A DNA stretch of 36,108 nucleotides from Pseudomonadota bacterium. GTDB lineage: Bacteria; Myxococcota_A; UBA9042. Below the pieces are notes generated by a model. The model made no database searches, was not told where the DNA came from, and saw only the letters and a program-made list of their open reading frames with translations. The stretch covers positions 1 to 36,108 of the forward strand of contig SXRM01000335.1 in assembly GCA_005792545.1 (NCBI GenBank), in the 5' to 3' direction. Each line of letters starts with the position of its first letter. Within the stretch, counting starts at the first letter, position 1. Below, piece after piece: positions 24,910 to 33,100 of this stretch. The translations under genes and the position numbers were made by a program.

Positions 24910-27900
24910 ATGGCGTTGCGGTGGAATCGGGTATTCGCAGCGCTCGCTTTGTGCGTGACAGCCGCTTGCAGCGACGACGAGTTGCAGGGTGGCCCGACGC
25001 TGGACAGCGTGACGGTCGACATCGGAGCAGACGTCGGGCCGATAGACACCGCGCCAGGCACCGACGCTGGCACGGCAGATACGACAGCGCCCGACGCTCT
25101 GGCAGAAACGGGCGACGCTGCCGAGGTAGACACCGCTGCACCAGACGCCTCGACCGACGACGACGGCGCCGCGCCAGACAACGCTGAAGGAGGCGGTTCC
25201 GACGTCCCTGCGGAAGTCGAAGCCGACGCCGTCGATGCAGACACCGAGTCCTCCGACGCGCTCGCGCCACCAGACGCAGATGCGGTCGACGCCGTGCCCG
25301 ATGCCGCCCCCGACACCAAGCCACAGTGCACCGATCCGATGCAATGCCCGCAGCCGGACTCGCTGTGCTCGGTCGCCACTTGCATCGCTGGCGTGTGCAA
25401 CATCGGCCCGGCGCCCGACGGCAGCGGGTGCAGCGACGGCAATGCCTGTACCGACGGCGACAGCTGCGTGGCCGGCCTGTGCAGTGCGGGCAAGGACAAG
25501 ACCTGCGACGACGGCAACCCCTGCACCGACGACGCCTGCGACCCCGGCAGTGGCCTGTGCGGCAGCACGCCGAACACCGCCAACTGCGACGACGCCAATG
25601 CCTGCACCACCGCCGACGGCTGCAAGGGCGGTGCTTGCGCGGGCGGCGCCTCGCCCAATTGCGACGACGGCAACGCCTGCACCACGGACGCGTGCGACCC
25701 GGCAACGGGCTGCACGGCCACCGACAACGCCGCGCCTTGTACGCTGGACGACAAGTGCCTGGGCGACGCGGTGTGCGGCGGCGGCAAGTGCGCGGGCAAG
25801 CCCATCGTGTGCGACGACGGCAATCCGTGCTCCAAGGACGCCTGCGATTCCAAGGTGGGCTGCACTGCTAGCCCGATCGGCGGCCTGCCCTGCAGCGATG
25901 GCGACGCGTGCACCGACGGTGACTTGTGCGCGGACGGCAGCTGCGCGGCCGGCAAGGCCAAGTCATGCAGCGACGGCAACCCGTGTACCGACGACCTGTG
26001 CGACAAGGCGCTCGGCTGCCAGAGCAAGGCCAACAGCGCGCCGTGCGATGACAACAACAAGTGCTCGACCGACGACAGCTGCGCGGACGGCAAGTGCAAC
26101 GGTGGCCCCGCGGTCCAGTGTGACGACAAGAACCCCTGTACCGACGACGGCTGCGACGCCGGCAAGGGCTGTTTGACGGCGCCCAACACCTTGCCGTGCA
26201 CGCTCGGCACCGCCTGCGACCAGGGCGTGTGTAATGCGGGCACTTGCACGTCGACCGGCCAGAAGTCGTGCGACGACGGCAACCCGTGCACCACCGACAC
26301 CTGCGACGCCAAGGTCGGGTGCATCTACGCTGCGGTCGCGGACAGCACCAACTGTGGCCAGGGCGACAACTGCGTCGCCGCCAGCCAGTGCAAAGCCGGC
26401 AAGTGCGAGGCCGGCAGTAAGACCGTGTGCGACGACAAGAACCCGTGCACCGACGACATCTGTGATCCCAAGCTCGGCTGCGGTTACCTGCCCAACAGCG
26501 CGCCGTGCGACGATGGCAACAAGTGCACGGCGGGCGACAAGTGCACGGTCATTCCGGGGCAGGGTGCCAAGTGCATGCCGGGTGCCGCCATCGACCCCAA
26601 GACCGCCTGCGACGACAAGAGCCCATGCACGGCGGAGTCGTGCGAGACAGCCAAAGGCTGCGTCAACACCCCGGTAGCCAACGGCGGCGGCTGCGACGAC
26701 GGCAACGTCTGCACAGCGGGCGAGAAGTGCGCCAGCGGCAAGTGCCAGGGCGGCACTTTTGGCAGTTGCGACGACGGCAACGCGTGCACGGCCGACAATT
26801 GCGACCCGGCGACCGGTAACTGCTCGTGGACCGACGTCAAGGGTCCTTGCGACGACAAGAATGGCTGCACCAGCAACGACCACTGTGTCGGCATCGCCTG
26901 CGAGGGCACGGCAACCGTCTGCGACGACAAAGACGTGTGCACGACCGACAGTTGCGACAAGGCAACCAGCAAATGTGTCTCTATACCGGCAAGCGGCGGT
27001 GCTTGTGACGACGGCAGCTTGTGCACCAGCGGCGATGTTTGCGCCAGTGGCAAGTGCACCGGCAAAGCATCGACCTGCGACGACGGCAACCTGTGCACGA
27101 CCGACGCCTGCGATCCCAAGACCGGAACCTGCGCGGCGACCGACAACCTGGCAGCGTGCGGCGGTCAAGACGTCTGCACCACTGGCGGTGCGTGTGCCGC
27201 GGGCGTCTGCAAGCCGGGTAGCAAGCCTAAATGCGACGACGCCAACCCGTGCAGCAGCGACGCGTGCGACAGCAAGACCGGCGCCTGCAGCCACACGCCC
27301 GTCGCAGACGGCGGCGCGTGTGACGACGGCATCGCGTGCACCGACGCCAGCGCCTGCAAGGGCGGCGCGTGCCTGGCAACGGTGCCGTGCGTGCTGTACT
27401 CCAACGCGTTCGGGTGTGACAAGGACAGCGGCTTTACCATCGATGTCCCGCCGCCTCAGACCGGCGGCCAGCCACGCAAGGTGGTGTGGGCCGTCGACCA
27501 AACGCCGGTAGTCCCAGAACAGACCGCCAAGGGCTGCACGCTCAACTTCAACGACGGCACTGACCACTGCGATCCGCTCGGCAACCAATGTCAGTTGCCC
27601 AAGGGGTCGGCGACCTCGCCGGTCGTCGACTTTTCCAGTGTGCCGTCGTTCTTGCCGGCGCTAGTGCTCGACGTCTATTACGACGTGGACATTCCTAGCG
27701 TCCAGTTCCAGGGCTGGGACGCGCCCAAAGTCACGCTGCGCCACGCCGACACTGGCGCCGAACTGGCGAGCTGGGTGCTGCCGGTCACCAACAGCGACAT
27801 CAAGAAGTGGAAGAACGGCTACAAAATCGACATGCCGCAAGCCAAGGGCCTCAAGGTATTTGTCAACCTGACCATGAACTTGCCGTACGCATGGCTGACC

Positions 27901-28662
27901 ACCGACCAGGGCAACCTTGGCGCAGGGATTTTCGTCGACAATTTCACGATGCAAGCGACGGTGCAGCCGGAGACGGCGTGCGGCGACGGCCTGGACAATG
28001 ACGGCAACGGCAAGGCCGACTGCGAGGACCCGCCGTGCGCGTTTGGAATGCTGTGCACCGCCAAACCCATTGCCAGCGACCTGATGGCCTGCGGCAGCAG
28101 CAATTGGACGTTTGCTGCCAACACCCCCACCGTTAGCTGGGCCGTCGACCAGAGCCCAGCGTCGGTCAAAGCCAAGACCGGCGACTGCACCCTGAACTTC
28201 AACGACGGCGTCGACTACGTGCCGGGCACGGGGACGACCTCGATTCAGGCCACGGCCGGAACCGCATCGTGGGGCCAGGCCATCGACTTGGGGCCGTACA
28301 AGAACGTCTTTATTGGCCTGTGGGCCTACCAGGACATCGAGGGCCCTGGCGCGTGCTGGGGGGGCAGCACCTGCCAAAACGTCGACCGACTGTTCGTGCA
28401 GATGTCGAGCGACAATTTCGCCGGCTGTGCGTGCGCCAACAACGCGACCTGCAACATCTCGGCCAACCAGTGCACCACCAATGGGACCACGACCTGGGTT
28501 GTCAACAAAGACAAGCTTAAGACCTGGACCCGTCATCTGTTCGACGGCAACAAGTTCGCGGGCAAGAAGGTAGCGCTGCGGCTACGGTTCGACAGCGTCG
28601 ATGCGCTGAGCAATAACCACCCGGGCGTGTTCGTGGACGACGTGCTGGTGTCGGGGAAATAG
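24910..28662 (+). CDS. Giant Cys-repeat lipoprotein with duplicated C-terminal domain
   Basis: The 1250-residue product has a lipoprotein signal (MALRWNRVFAALALCVTAAC, Cys20). A linker of about 115 residues, almost entirely Ala, Asp, Thr, Glu, Pro and Val, leads to roughly twenty Cys-rich repeats between about residues 140 and 830. Two types alternate: CDDGNPCTTDxCDxxxGC and CxDGxxCTxGDxCxxGxC. The C-terminal 400 residues hold two related domains, each beginning with WAVDQ(T/S)P and CTLNFNDG (near 858 and 1076) and ending with FVDN/FVDD motifs, separated by CGDGLDNDGNGKADCEDPPC. These look like beta-sandwich, possibly MAM- or lectin-like, domains (inference). The longer frame to 24859 is rejected because the lipoprotein signal begins at 24910. 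Likely a long surface-anchored stalk or adhesin. Function is unproven. Confidence 0.87.
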   Translation: MALRWNRVFAALALCVTAACSDDELQGGPTLDSVTVDIGADVGPIDTAPGTDAGTADTTAPDALAETGDAAEVDTAAPDASTDDDGAAPDNAEGGGSDVPAEVEADAVDADTESSDALAPPDADAVDAVPDAAPDTKPQCTDPMQCPQPDSLCSVATCIAGVCNIGPAPDGSGCSDGNACTDGDSCVAGLCSAGKDKTCDDGNPCTDDACDPGSGLCGSTPNTANCDDANACTTADGCKGGACAGGASPNCDDGNACTTDACDPATGCTATDNAAPCTLDDKCLGDAVCGGGKCAGKPIVCDDGNPCSKDACDSKVGCTASPIGGLPCSDGDACTDGDLCADGSCAAGKAKSCSDGNPCTDDLCDKALGCQSKANSAPCDDNNKCSTDDSCADGKCNGGPAVQCDDKNPCTDDGCDAGKGCLTAPNTLPCTLGTACDQGVCNAGTCTSTGQKSCDDGNPCTTDTCDAKVGCIYAAVADSTNCGQGDNCVAASQCKAGKCEAGSKTVCDDKNPCTDDICDPKLGCGYLPNSAPCDDGNKCTAGDKCTVIPGQGAKCMPGAAIDPKTACDDKSPCTAESCETAKGCVNTPVANGGGCDDGNVCTAGEKCASGKCQGGTFGSCDDGNACTADNCDPATGNCSWTDVKGPCDDKNGCTSNDHCVGIACEGTATVCDDKDVCTTDSCDKATSKCVSIPASGGACDDGSLCTSGDVCASGKCTGKASTCDDGNLCTTDACDPKTGTCAATDNLAACGGQDVCTTGGACAAGVCKPGSKPKCDDANPCSSDACDSKTGACSHTPVADGGACDDGIACTDASACKGGACLATVPCVLYSNAFGCDKDSGFTIDVPPPQTGGQPRKVVWAVDQTPVVPEQTAKGCTLNFNDGTDHCDPLGNQCQLPKGSATSPVVDFSSVPSFLPALVLDVYYDVDIPSVQFQGWDAPKVTLRHADTGAELASWVLPVTNSDIKKWKNGYKIDMPQAKGLKVFVNLTMNLPYAWLTTDQGNLGAGIFVDNFTMQATVQPETACGDGLDNDGNGKADCEDPPCAFGMLCTAKPIASDLMACGSSNWTFAANTPTVSWAVDQSPASVKAKTGDCTLNFNDGVDYVPGTGTTSIQATAGTASWGQAIDLGPYKNVFIGLWAYQDIEGPGACWGGSTCQNVDRLFVQMSSDNFAGCACANNATCNISANQCTTNGTTTWVVNKDKLKTWTRHLFDGNKFAGKKVALRLRFDSVDALSNNHPGVFVDDVLVSGK
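25429..27396 (+). repeat. Array of about twenty Cys-rich coding repeats
   Basis: Within the large lipoprotein gene the short DNA unit TGCGACGACGGCAACCCGTG and close variants recur every 75-200 bp, encoding the C-D-D-G-N-x-C core. The units differ in their third positions and spacers, so the repetition is kept mainly at the protein level. Related arrays occur in the genes at 31929 and 33101. Confidence 0.75.
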
Positions 28663-28670
28663 TGCAGGCC

Positions 28671-28733
28671 GGCGGGCGGAACGCTCAAGCTTGACCCGCC
28701 CTGATTGACGCGCCCCCCGGCCTCGCGCAACAT
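28671..28733 (+). promoter_or_regulatory. Hairpin and weak promoter-like sequence before the OmpA operon
   Basis: GGCGGG (28671-28676) pairs with CCCGCC (28695-28700) around the palindrome TCAAGCTTGA. There is no T-run, so it would be a weak terminator for the upstream gene. TTGACG (28705-28710) and CAACAT (28728-28733), 17 bp apart, could form a promoter for the OmpA-type gene. Both calls are tentative. Confidence 0.3.
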
Positions 28734-28778
28734 CGCGACCGCGGGGCCGGTGTCGCGAGCGCGGCGAAGGCGCTGCGC

Positions 28779-30734
28779 GTGTGCAAGTCCAAGAATCAGT
28801 TTGGCTGCGAGGCGCAGGTGCACGCAAATCAGACGCAACGAGGTCGTTGGCGCAGCTATGCAGCAGCGCTCATCGGCCGATGCTTCACGTGCCTGTTGGT
28901 GGCGAGCGCGGCCATCGATTCAGGCACCGCGTTTGCGGCCGATTTTGAGGCTGCGGGGCTGGTCGCTCCACATTTCTTCAACCCGAACAATGAGCTGGCC
29001 CAGCCTGAAGACGGCAGCGGAGCGCTGGGTCAGGCCTGGCTGTACGGCGTCAGAATTGGCGCATACCCGTGGTCGTCCCTGGGCCTGGAGCTGGAAGGTG
29101 CTGCCGGGTCCGGCACCCTGTCCAGCGTCTGGAACGGCAAGCATCCGGTCACCCTCGCGGCGTTGCGCGCCCATGCGATCGGCCGCCTCGCACTGGGTCC
29201 AGTGGGCCTGTCGGCGCTTGCGGGCGGCGGCTGGATGCGCACGACAGCGCCAGCCCACGTCACCTTTGGCAGCGACACCGATCCCTATGGGTACGCCGGC
29301 TTGGCCCTGGACATGCGGATCGCGGGCCGGCTGATCGTGCGCGCGGACGGCCGCTATCACTTGACGGCCAGCAGCGAGTTCGGCAACCCGCTAGCGAGCG
29401 AAGTCAGCGCGGCGCTGTCGCTCGGTTGGCGGTTTGTGCCGACGCCTGCGGCAGCCTGGACGCCACCGCGCCCGGTGGGCGACGAGGACGGCGACGGCGT
29501 CCATGACGACGCGGACCAGTGCCCGCTGGAGGCGGAGTCGCGCAATGGCGTGCGCGACGACGATGGCTGCCCGGAGGACCGCGACATCGCCAAGCGCGTG
29601 CATCAGACCCGCTATGTGGCCCTCGGCGAGGCGCAGATTGGGGTACTGGCGCGGCAATTACGCGCTGACCGGCTCGCTGCGGCGGCAACGCCGAGCGACG
29701 ATCCGCAGGCGCCACCAGAACCACTGGCAGAGCACACGCTGCCGCCGTTGGTCGGCCCTGGCGACGACGACCGCGACGGCCTCGAACGCAAAGACGACGC
29801 GTGCCCAGACGCCGCCGAAGATAGCGACGGCTTTGAAGACAGCGACGGCTGTCCTGACGTTGACGACGACGGCGATGGGCTGAACGACGACGTGGATGAG
29901 TGCCCGCGCGAAGCGGAGCTGGTCAACGGCGTGCGCGACGGCGACGGCTGTCCAGAGGATCCGGCCGAAGTGCGGCGCTACCACCAAACGCGGTATGGGG
30001 CGGTGGCCGGCGACGCCATCGCGCTCTTGCCCGACGACGCCAGCCGCATCGCCGATCACTTGCCGAGCCCGCGACCGCTGCCGCGCGAGCGCGAGATGAC
30101 GGTCGAACCGGCTGCACAGCCGCTGGCACCCAGGGCGCTGCCACCGTTGGTCGGCAGTGGCGACGATGACCGCGACGGCCTTGTTCGCGCAGACGATGTG
30201 TGCCCAGACCGGGCCGAGGACACCGACGGCTTTGAGGACAGCGACGGCTGCCCCGAGCTGGACGACGACGACGACGCCGTCGCTGATGCTGCCGACAAGT
30301 GTCCGCGCGAGGGCGAGACCCACAATGGCTATGACGACGACGACGGCTGTCCCGATGGCGTACCGGCGCCACTGGCGGAGCGCGTTGGCGTCCTGCAAGG
30401 CCTTGAATTCGCCAAGAATTCTGCGACGCTCCTGCCTAAGTCGTCTGCCGTCTTGCAGACCGTGGTCGAGGTGCTGGTCAAGTATCCGCAAGCGCGGGTC
30501 GAGATCGCCGGTCACACCGACAACGCCGGCAAGCGCGACAAGAACATCGACCTGTCGCAGCGGCGCGCCGAGTCGGTCCGCGCGTGGCTGGTGGCCAAGG
30601 GCGCTGATGGCAAGCGCATGACCGCCAAGGGCTATGGGCCGGACAAGCCGACGGCCAGCAACAAGAGCGGCGCAGGCCGCGCCAAGAACCGCCGCGTTGA
30701 ATTCAATCTGGTCGTGCGCGAGCCGGGCGCATAG
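28779..30734 (+). CDS. OmpA-family outer-membrane protein with TSP3 repeats
   Basis: The 651-residue product has an N-terminal signal (hydrophobic CLLVASAAIDSGTAFA, cleavage before ADFEAAG). A region of about 170 residues resembles an outer-membrane beta-barrel (LYGVRIGAYPWSSLGLELEG, RLIVRADGRYHL, SAALSLGWRFVP). Thrombospondin type 3 Ca-binding repeats follow (DGDGVHDDADQCP, DSDGFEDSDGCPDVDDDGDG), then an OmpA peptidoglycan-binding domain from about 545 (VEIAGHTDNAGKRDKNIDLS, RAESVRAWLVAKG, GYGPDKP, NRRVEFNL). The TSP3 part carries a large internal duplication. The start is uncertain: GTG 28779 follows GAAGG and GTG 28818 follows GAGG. It is the first gene of an operon, with the FecR-domain gene 10 bp downstream. 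It should tether the outer membrane to the cell wall. Confidence 0.88.
   Translation: MCKSKNQFGCEAQVHANQTQRGRWRSYAAALIGRCFTCLLVASAAIDSGTAFAADFEAAGLVAPHFFNPNNELAQPEDGSGALGQAWLYGVRIGAYPWSSLGLELEGAAGSGTLSSVWNGKHPVTLAALRAHAIGRLALGPVGLSALAGGGWMRTTAPAHVTFGSDTDPYGYAGLALDMRIAGRLIVRADGRYHLTASSEFGNPLASEVSAALSLGWRFVPTPAAAWTPPRPVGDEDGDGVHDDADQCPLEAESRNGVRDDDGCPEDRDIAKRVHQTRYVALGEAQIGVLARQLRADRLAAAATPSDDPQAPPEPLAEHTLPPLVGPGDDDRDGLERKDDACPDAAEDSDGFEDSDGCPDVDDDGDGLNDDVDECPREAELVNGVRDGDGCPEDPAEVRRYHQTRYGAVAGDAIALLPDDASRIADHLPSPRPLPREREMTVEPAAQPLAPRALPPLVGSGDDDRDGLVRADDVCPDRAEDTDGFEDSDGCPELDDDDDAVADAADKCPREGETHNGYDDDDGCPDGVPAPLAERVGVLQGLEFAKNSATLLPKSSAVLQTVVEVLVKYPQARVEIAGHTDNAGKRDKNIDLSQRRAESVRAWLVAKGADGKRMTAKGYGPDKPTASNKSGAGRAKNRRVEFNLVVREPGA
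29505..30284 (+). repeat. Tandem duplication inside the OmpA/TSP3 gene
   Basis: Two successive units of 127 and 133 codons (29505-29885 and 29886-30284) share the same order: DDxDxCPxEAE, NGVRDxDGCPED, xHQTRYxA, PPLVGxGDDDRDGL, DDxCPDxAEDxDGFEDSDGCP. A third unit begins at 30285 and passes into the OmpA domain. The shared non-TSP3 segments show a true block duplication and not only repetition of the Ca-binding motif. Confidence 0.75.
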
Positions 30735-30744
30735 AGGGGTAAAG

Positions 30745-31932
30745 ATGCTGCGCCATTGCAAGACTGTGGTGGGTCTGAGCCTGGTATGGGCGGCCGGCTG
30801 GGTCAGCGTCGCGGCTGCCGACCCATGCGGCGGCCTGCGACTGGACGCTGGCACGGTGCAGTCGGGTGCGCCGTTGCCAGTCAAGGCGGCGCTGGCCGGC
30901 GATGACCTGGCGTGCGCGACCGCGGTCGGCGCCCTGCTCAAGGGCCGGCCACAGTTGCGCAGCGTCACGATCGCCGCCAAAGTACCCATTGACCGCCGCG
31001 ACGTGGGGGCGCAAGCGGCCGCTGCCTGGACCAAGGCGCTGGTCGGCGCCGGCATTGCCGAAGGGCGCATCTCGACAGTGCTGCCGACGACCAACCCGGG
31101 CACCGCGCCGGTGCTGCGCATCGCCTTTCGCGAGCCGGCGCCGCGGGCGGTCGCGCTGGTACAAACCATGACCGGCGGCGTGCAGGCCGGACCCGCGTTG
31201 GACAAGCTCGGGCCGGCGACTGTCGGCGCGCAGATGATCGCGGGCGACGTGGCCGTTACCGCAAAGGCAGCGACGGCACGCCTGGCCCTGGCCGACGGCA
31301 GCTTCGTTGCGCTTGGCAGCGACAGTGCAGTGCGCATCGGCCGCATCGAACTGAACGCGGAGCTCAAGCGGAGCGTGCAGCTGGAGCTGGTCAAGGGCCG
31401 GCTCGAGGCCATCGCCGAATTCAAGGGCAAGGGCTCGTCGTTTGACGTACTGACCGCGACGGCGATGGCCGGCGTGCGCGGCACCCGGTTTCGCGTGCGC
31501 CACCTGTCCGTCGGCGGCACCGGCGTCGAGTGCCTGGCGGGCCGGATCGAGTTGCAAGCGACGGTCGGCAGTAAGGGCAGCGTGGTGGTCGAGGCAGGCC
31601 AGTCGGCGACCGTGGACGCGACAGGCAACGTCAGTGCGGCGCTGCCGTTGCTCGGTAGACCGCAGCTGCAAGCCCCGCTGATGGGCGACCACGCGCGATC
31701 CGCGGCGCTGACCTGGCAGCCATTGCCTGGCGCGACTGGGTACCTCATTGAGTTGGCGGGCGACGGCGAAATGGTGACCCAACTGCGCACTTACGGCTCC
31801 GCATCGCCCCAACTTGGCGTCCCCGCCGACTTGCCTGCAGGTCACTGGTTCTGGCGTGTAACCGCCATTGACAGGGCCGAGACTTCGGGAATTCCGAGCA
31901 AAATATATAGCTTTCGGGTAGGTGCGCCGTGA
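30745..31932 (+). CDS. FecR-domain exported protein
   Basis: The 395-residue product has a signal peptide (MLRHCKTVVGLSLVWAAGWV, cleavage after VAA or AAA). Residues 25-150 are not recognised. A FecR-type domain spans about 165-300: AGDVAVTAKAATARLALADG, SFVALGSDSAVRIGRIEL, VQLELVKGRLEAIAEF, TATAMAGVRGTRFRVRH and ECLAGRIELQ. The C-terminus reads like a fibronectin III-type or FecR-associated domain (LTWQPLPGATGYLIELAG, HWFWRVTAIDRAETSGIPS). There is no transmembrane anti-sigma part, so classical iron-signalling FecR function is unlikely. Such proteins are common beside OmpA-type genes. GAGGGG lies 6-7 nt before ATG 30745. The stop overlaps the next start as GTGA. Confidence 0.85.
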   Translation: MLRHCKTVVGLSLVWAAGWVSVAAADPCGGLRLDAGTVQSGAPLPVKAALAGDDLACATAVGALLKGRPQLRSVTIAAKVPIDRRDVGAQAAAAWTKALVGAGIAEGRISTVLPTTNPGTAPVLRIAFREPAPRAVALVQTMTGGVQAGPALDKLGPATVGAQMIAGDVAVTAKAATARLALADGSFVALGSDSAVRIGRIELNAELKRSVQLELVKGRLEAIAEFKGKGSSFDVLTATAMAGVRGTRFRVRHLSVGGTGVECLAGRIELQATVGSKGSVVVEAGQSATVDATGNVSAALPLLGRPQLQAPLMGDHARSAALTWQPLPGATGYLIELAGDGEMVTQLRTYGSASPQLGVPADLPAGHWFWRVTAIDRAETSGIPSKIYSFRVGAP

Positions 31933-32786
31933 CGACTCGCCAAAGCGTAGCCATATGGGCCTTGGCGGCCATGGTCGCGGCCGCAGGCTGCAACGACGAC
32001 CTGATGGGGTACCGTTTGGCGCGGCTGGCAGACGCCAATGCGCTGCAGGATGGCAGCCAGGACGCTGTGCCCGTGGCGGCAACGGACGCACAGCGAGTCG
32101 GGTCAGCCGAGGTAGCGGCGGACGACGCGCAAGTCGGACCGCTCGACGTCGCCACCGACGGGTCAGCCGATGCGCCGCCCGGCGACGTGCCGGAGGACGC
32201 AGCGAGCGGCGACTGCGAGTTCATGACCTGCAACGACAACAGCCAGTGCACCGACGACAGCTGCGCCAACGGCAAGTGCAGTTTCATGCCCATCGAAGCG
32301 AGCTGCGAAGACGGCGACCTGTGTACAGTCGCCGACACCTGCAGCGAAGGCACTTGCGTTGCCGGTGCCAAGAAAGACTGCAACGACAACCAACCCTGCA
32401 CCCTCGATAGCTGCGAGAAGACCGTCGGCTGTGTGAACAAGCCCAACGACGGCGGCAAGTGCACAGTCGATGCGTGTTCGACCGAAGGTGTGTGCATCGG
32501 CACCAGCTGCGTGGGCTCTGTCCCCATGGGCTGCGAGCCGGACGGCAACCCGTGCACCAGCGACGCTTGCGATGCCAACAAGGGCTGCACGTATCCGCCG
32601 CAGAAAAGCGAGTGCAGCGACGGCAACGGCTGCACCACCAACGATACCTGCGACGATAGCGGCGAGTGCAAGAGCGGCCAGGGCTGTCACGCCGATGCCA
32701 CCTGCAAAAAGGAAGGTGAACTGGGCAACCAATGCGTTTGCAAAGCCGGCTTCCAGGGCGACGGCTTCTTGTGCATCCCGCAATAG
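31929..32786 (+). CDS. Cys-repeat lipoprotein with C-terminal EGF-like module
   Basis: The 285-residue product starts at GTG 31929, overlapping the FecR-gene stop, with a signal MTTRQSVAIWALAAMVAAAG and lipobox AAAGC. An Asp/Ala/Val-rich linker to about residue 95 is followed by Cys repeats (CNDNSQCTDDSCANGKC, CEDGDLCTVADTCSEGTC, CEPDGNPCTSDACDANKGC, CSDGNGCTTNDTC). The end, CHADATC through CVCKAGFQGDGFLC, is an EGF-like module. The build is a short version of the proteins at 24910 and 33101. Coupling to the OmpA and FecR genes suggests all three act together at the cell envelope, but the role is unknown. A short hairpin follows the stop. Confidence 0.85.
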   Translation: MTTRQSVAIWALAAMVAAAGCNDDLMGYRLARLADANALQDGSQDAVPVAATDAQRVGSAEVAADDAQVGPLDVATDGSADAPPGDVPEDAASGDCEFMTCNDNSQCTDDSCANGKCSFMPIEASCEDGDLCTVADTCSEGTCVAGAKKDCNDNQPCTLDSCEKTVGCVNKPNDGGKCTVDACSTEGVCIGTSCVGSVPMGCEPDGNPCTSDACDANKGCTYPPQKSECSDGNGCTTNDTCDDSGECKSGQGCHADATCKKEGELGNQCVCKAGFQGDGFLCIPQ

Positions 32787-33100
32787 GACCTGAAATGACT
32801 TACTTCATCATTTCTTAGCCCCGATTGCCTGTTTCGTGGGTCGCCAGCTCACGGTCTCGCGGGCCAACTCGTGGCTCCGTTGGTCGCCGAGAGTGTTCAA
32901 GTTATTGTTTTCCAGTCTAAAACGAGCCGGAAGCGGCCCCAGTCACATCGGCTGGCTGCCTCTCGCCGATGACCTGAACCGCGCCTACAAGCAGGCCTAG
33001 GGCGCCTATGCCCAATGTCGCGACCGCGCGCCCATTTTTGCCCCTCCGCTGTCACATGGTATCCTGGCGCCGCGCAAGCCGATTGCGCCCTGGCCACCCG
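32787..33100 (+). other. Intergenic region with hairpins and a short open-frame remnant
   Basis: After the hairpin the plus-strand frame 32794-33000 is open for 68 codons and ends in protein-like SHIGWLPLADDLNRAYKQA before TAG. There is no ATG or ribosome binding site, so it may be the tail of a lost gene. CATCGGC (32946-32952) and GCCGATG (32965-32971) form a perfect stem within it. An AT-rich patch (about 32895-32925) has TTCAAG and TAAAAC 16 bp apart, a possible promoter for the lipoprotein at 33101. Confidence 0.35.
32792..32814 (+). terminator. AT-rich hairpin after the OmpA-FecR-lipoprotein operon
   Basis: GAAATGA (32792-32798) and TCATTTC (32808-32814) form a perfect 7-bp stem 6 bp after the stop codon. 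Only TT follows the stem, so intrinsic termination would be weak. Its AT-richness is unusual here. Confidence 0.35.

Noticed and set aside
25429-27396. CRISPR-like direct repeats
   Set aside because: The repeated short DNA units are codons of Cys-rich protein repeats in an unbroken reading frame, with irregular spacing and spacer sequences that are also coding.
24810-27588. Minus-strand open frames of about 500 codons inside the repeat lipoprotein
   Set aside because: They mirror the repetitive sense sequence, giving Ser/His/Pro- or Ala/Val-rich low-complexity products without motifs or ribosome binding sites.
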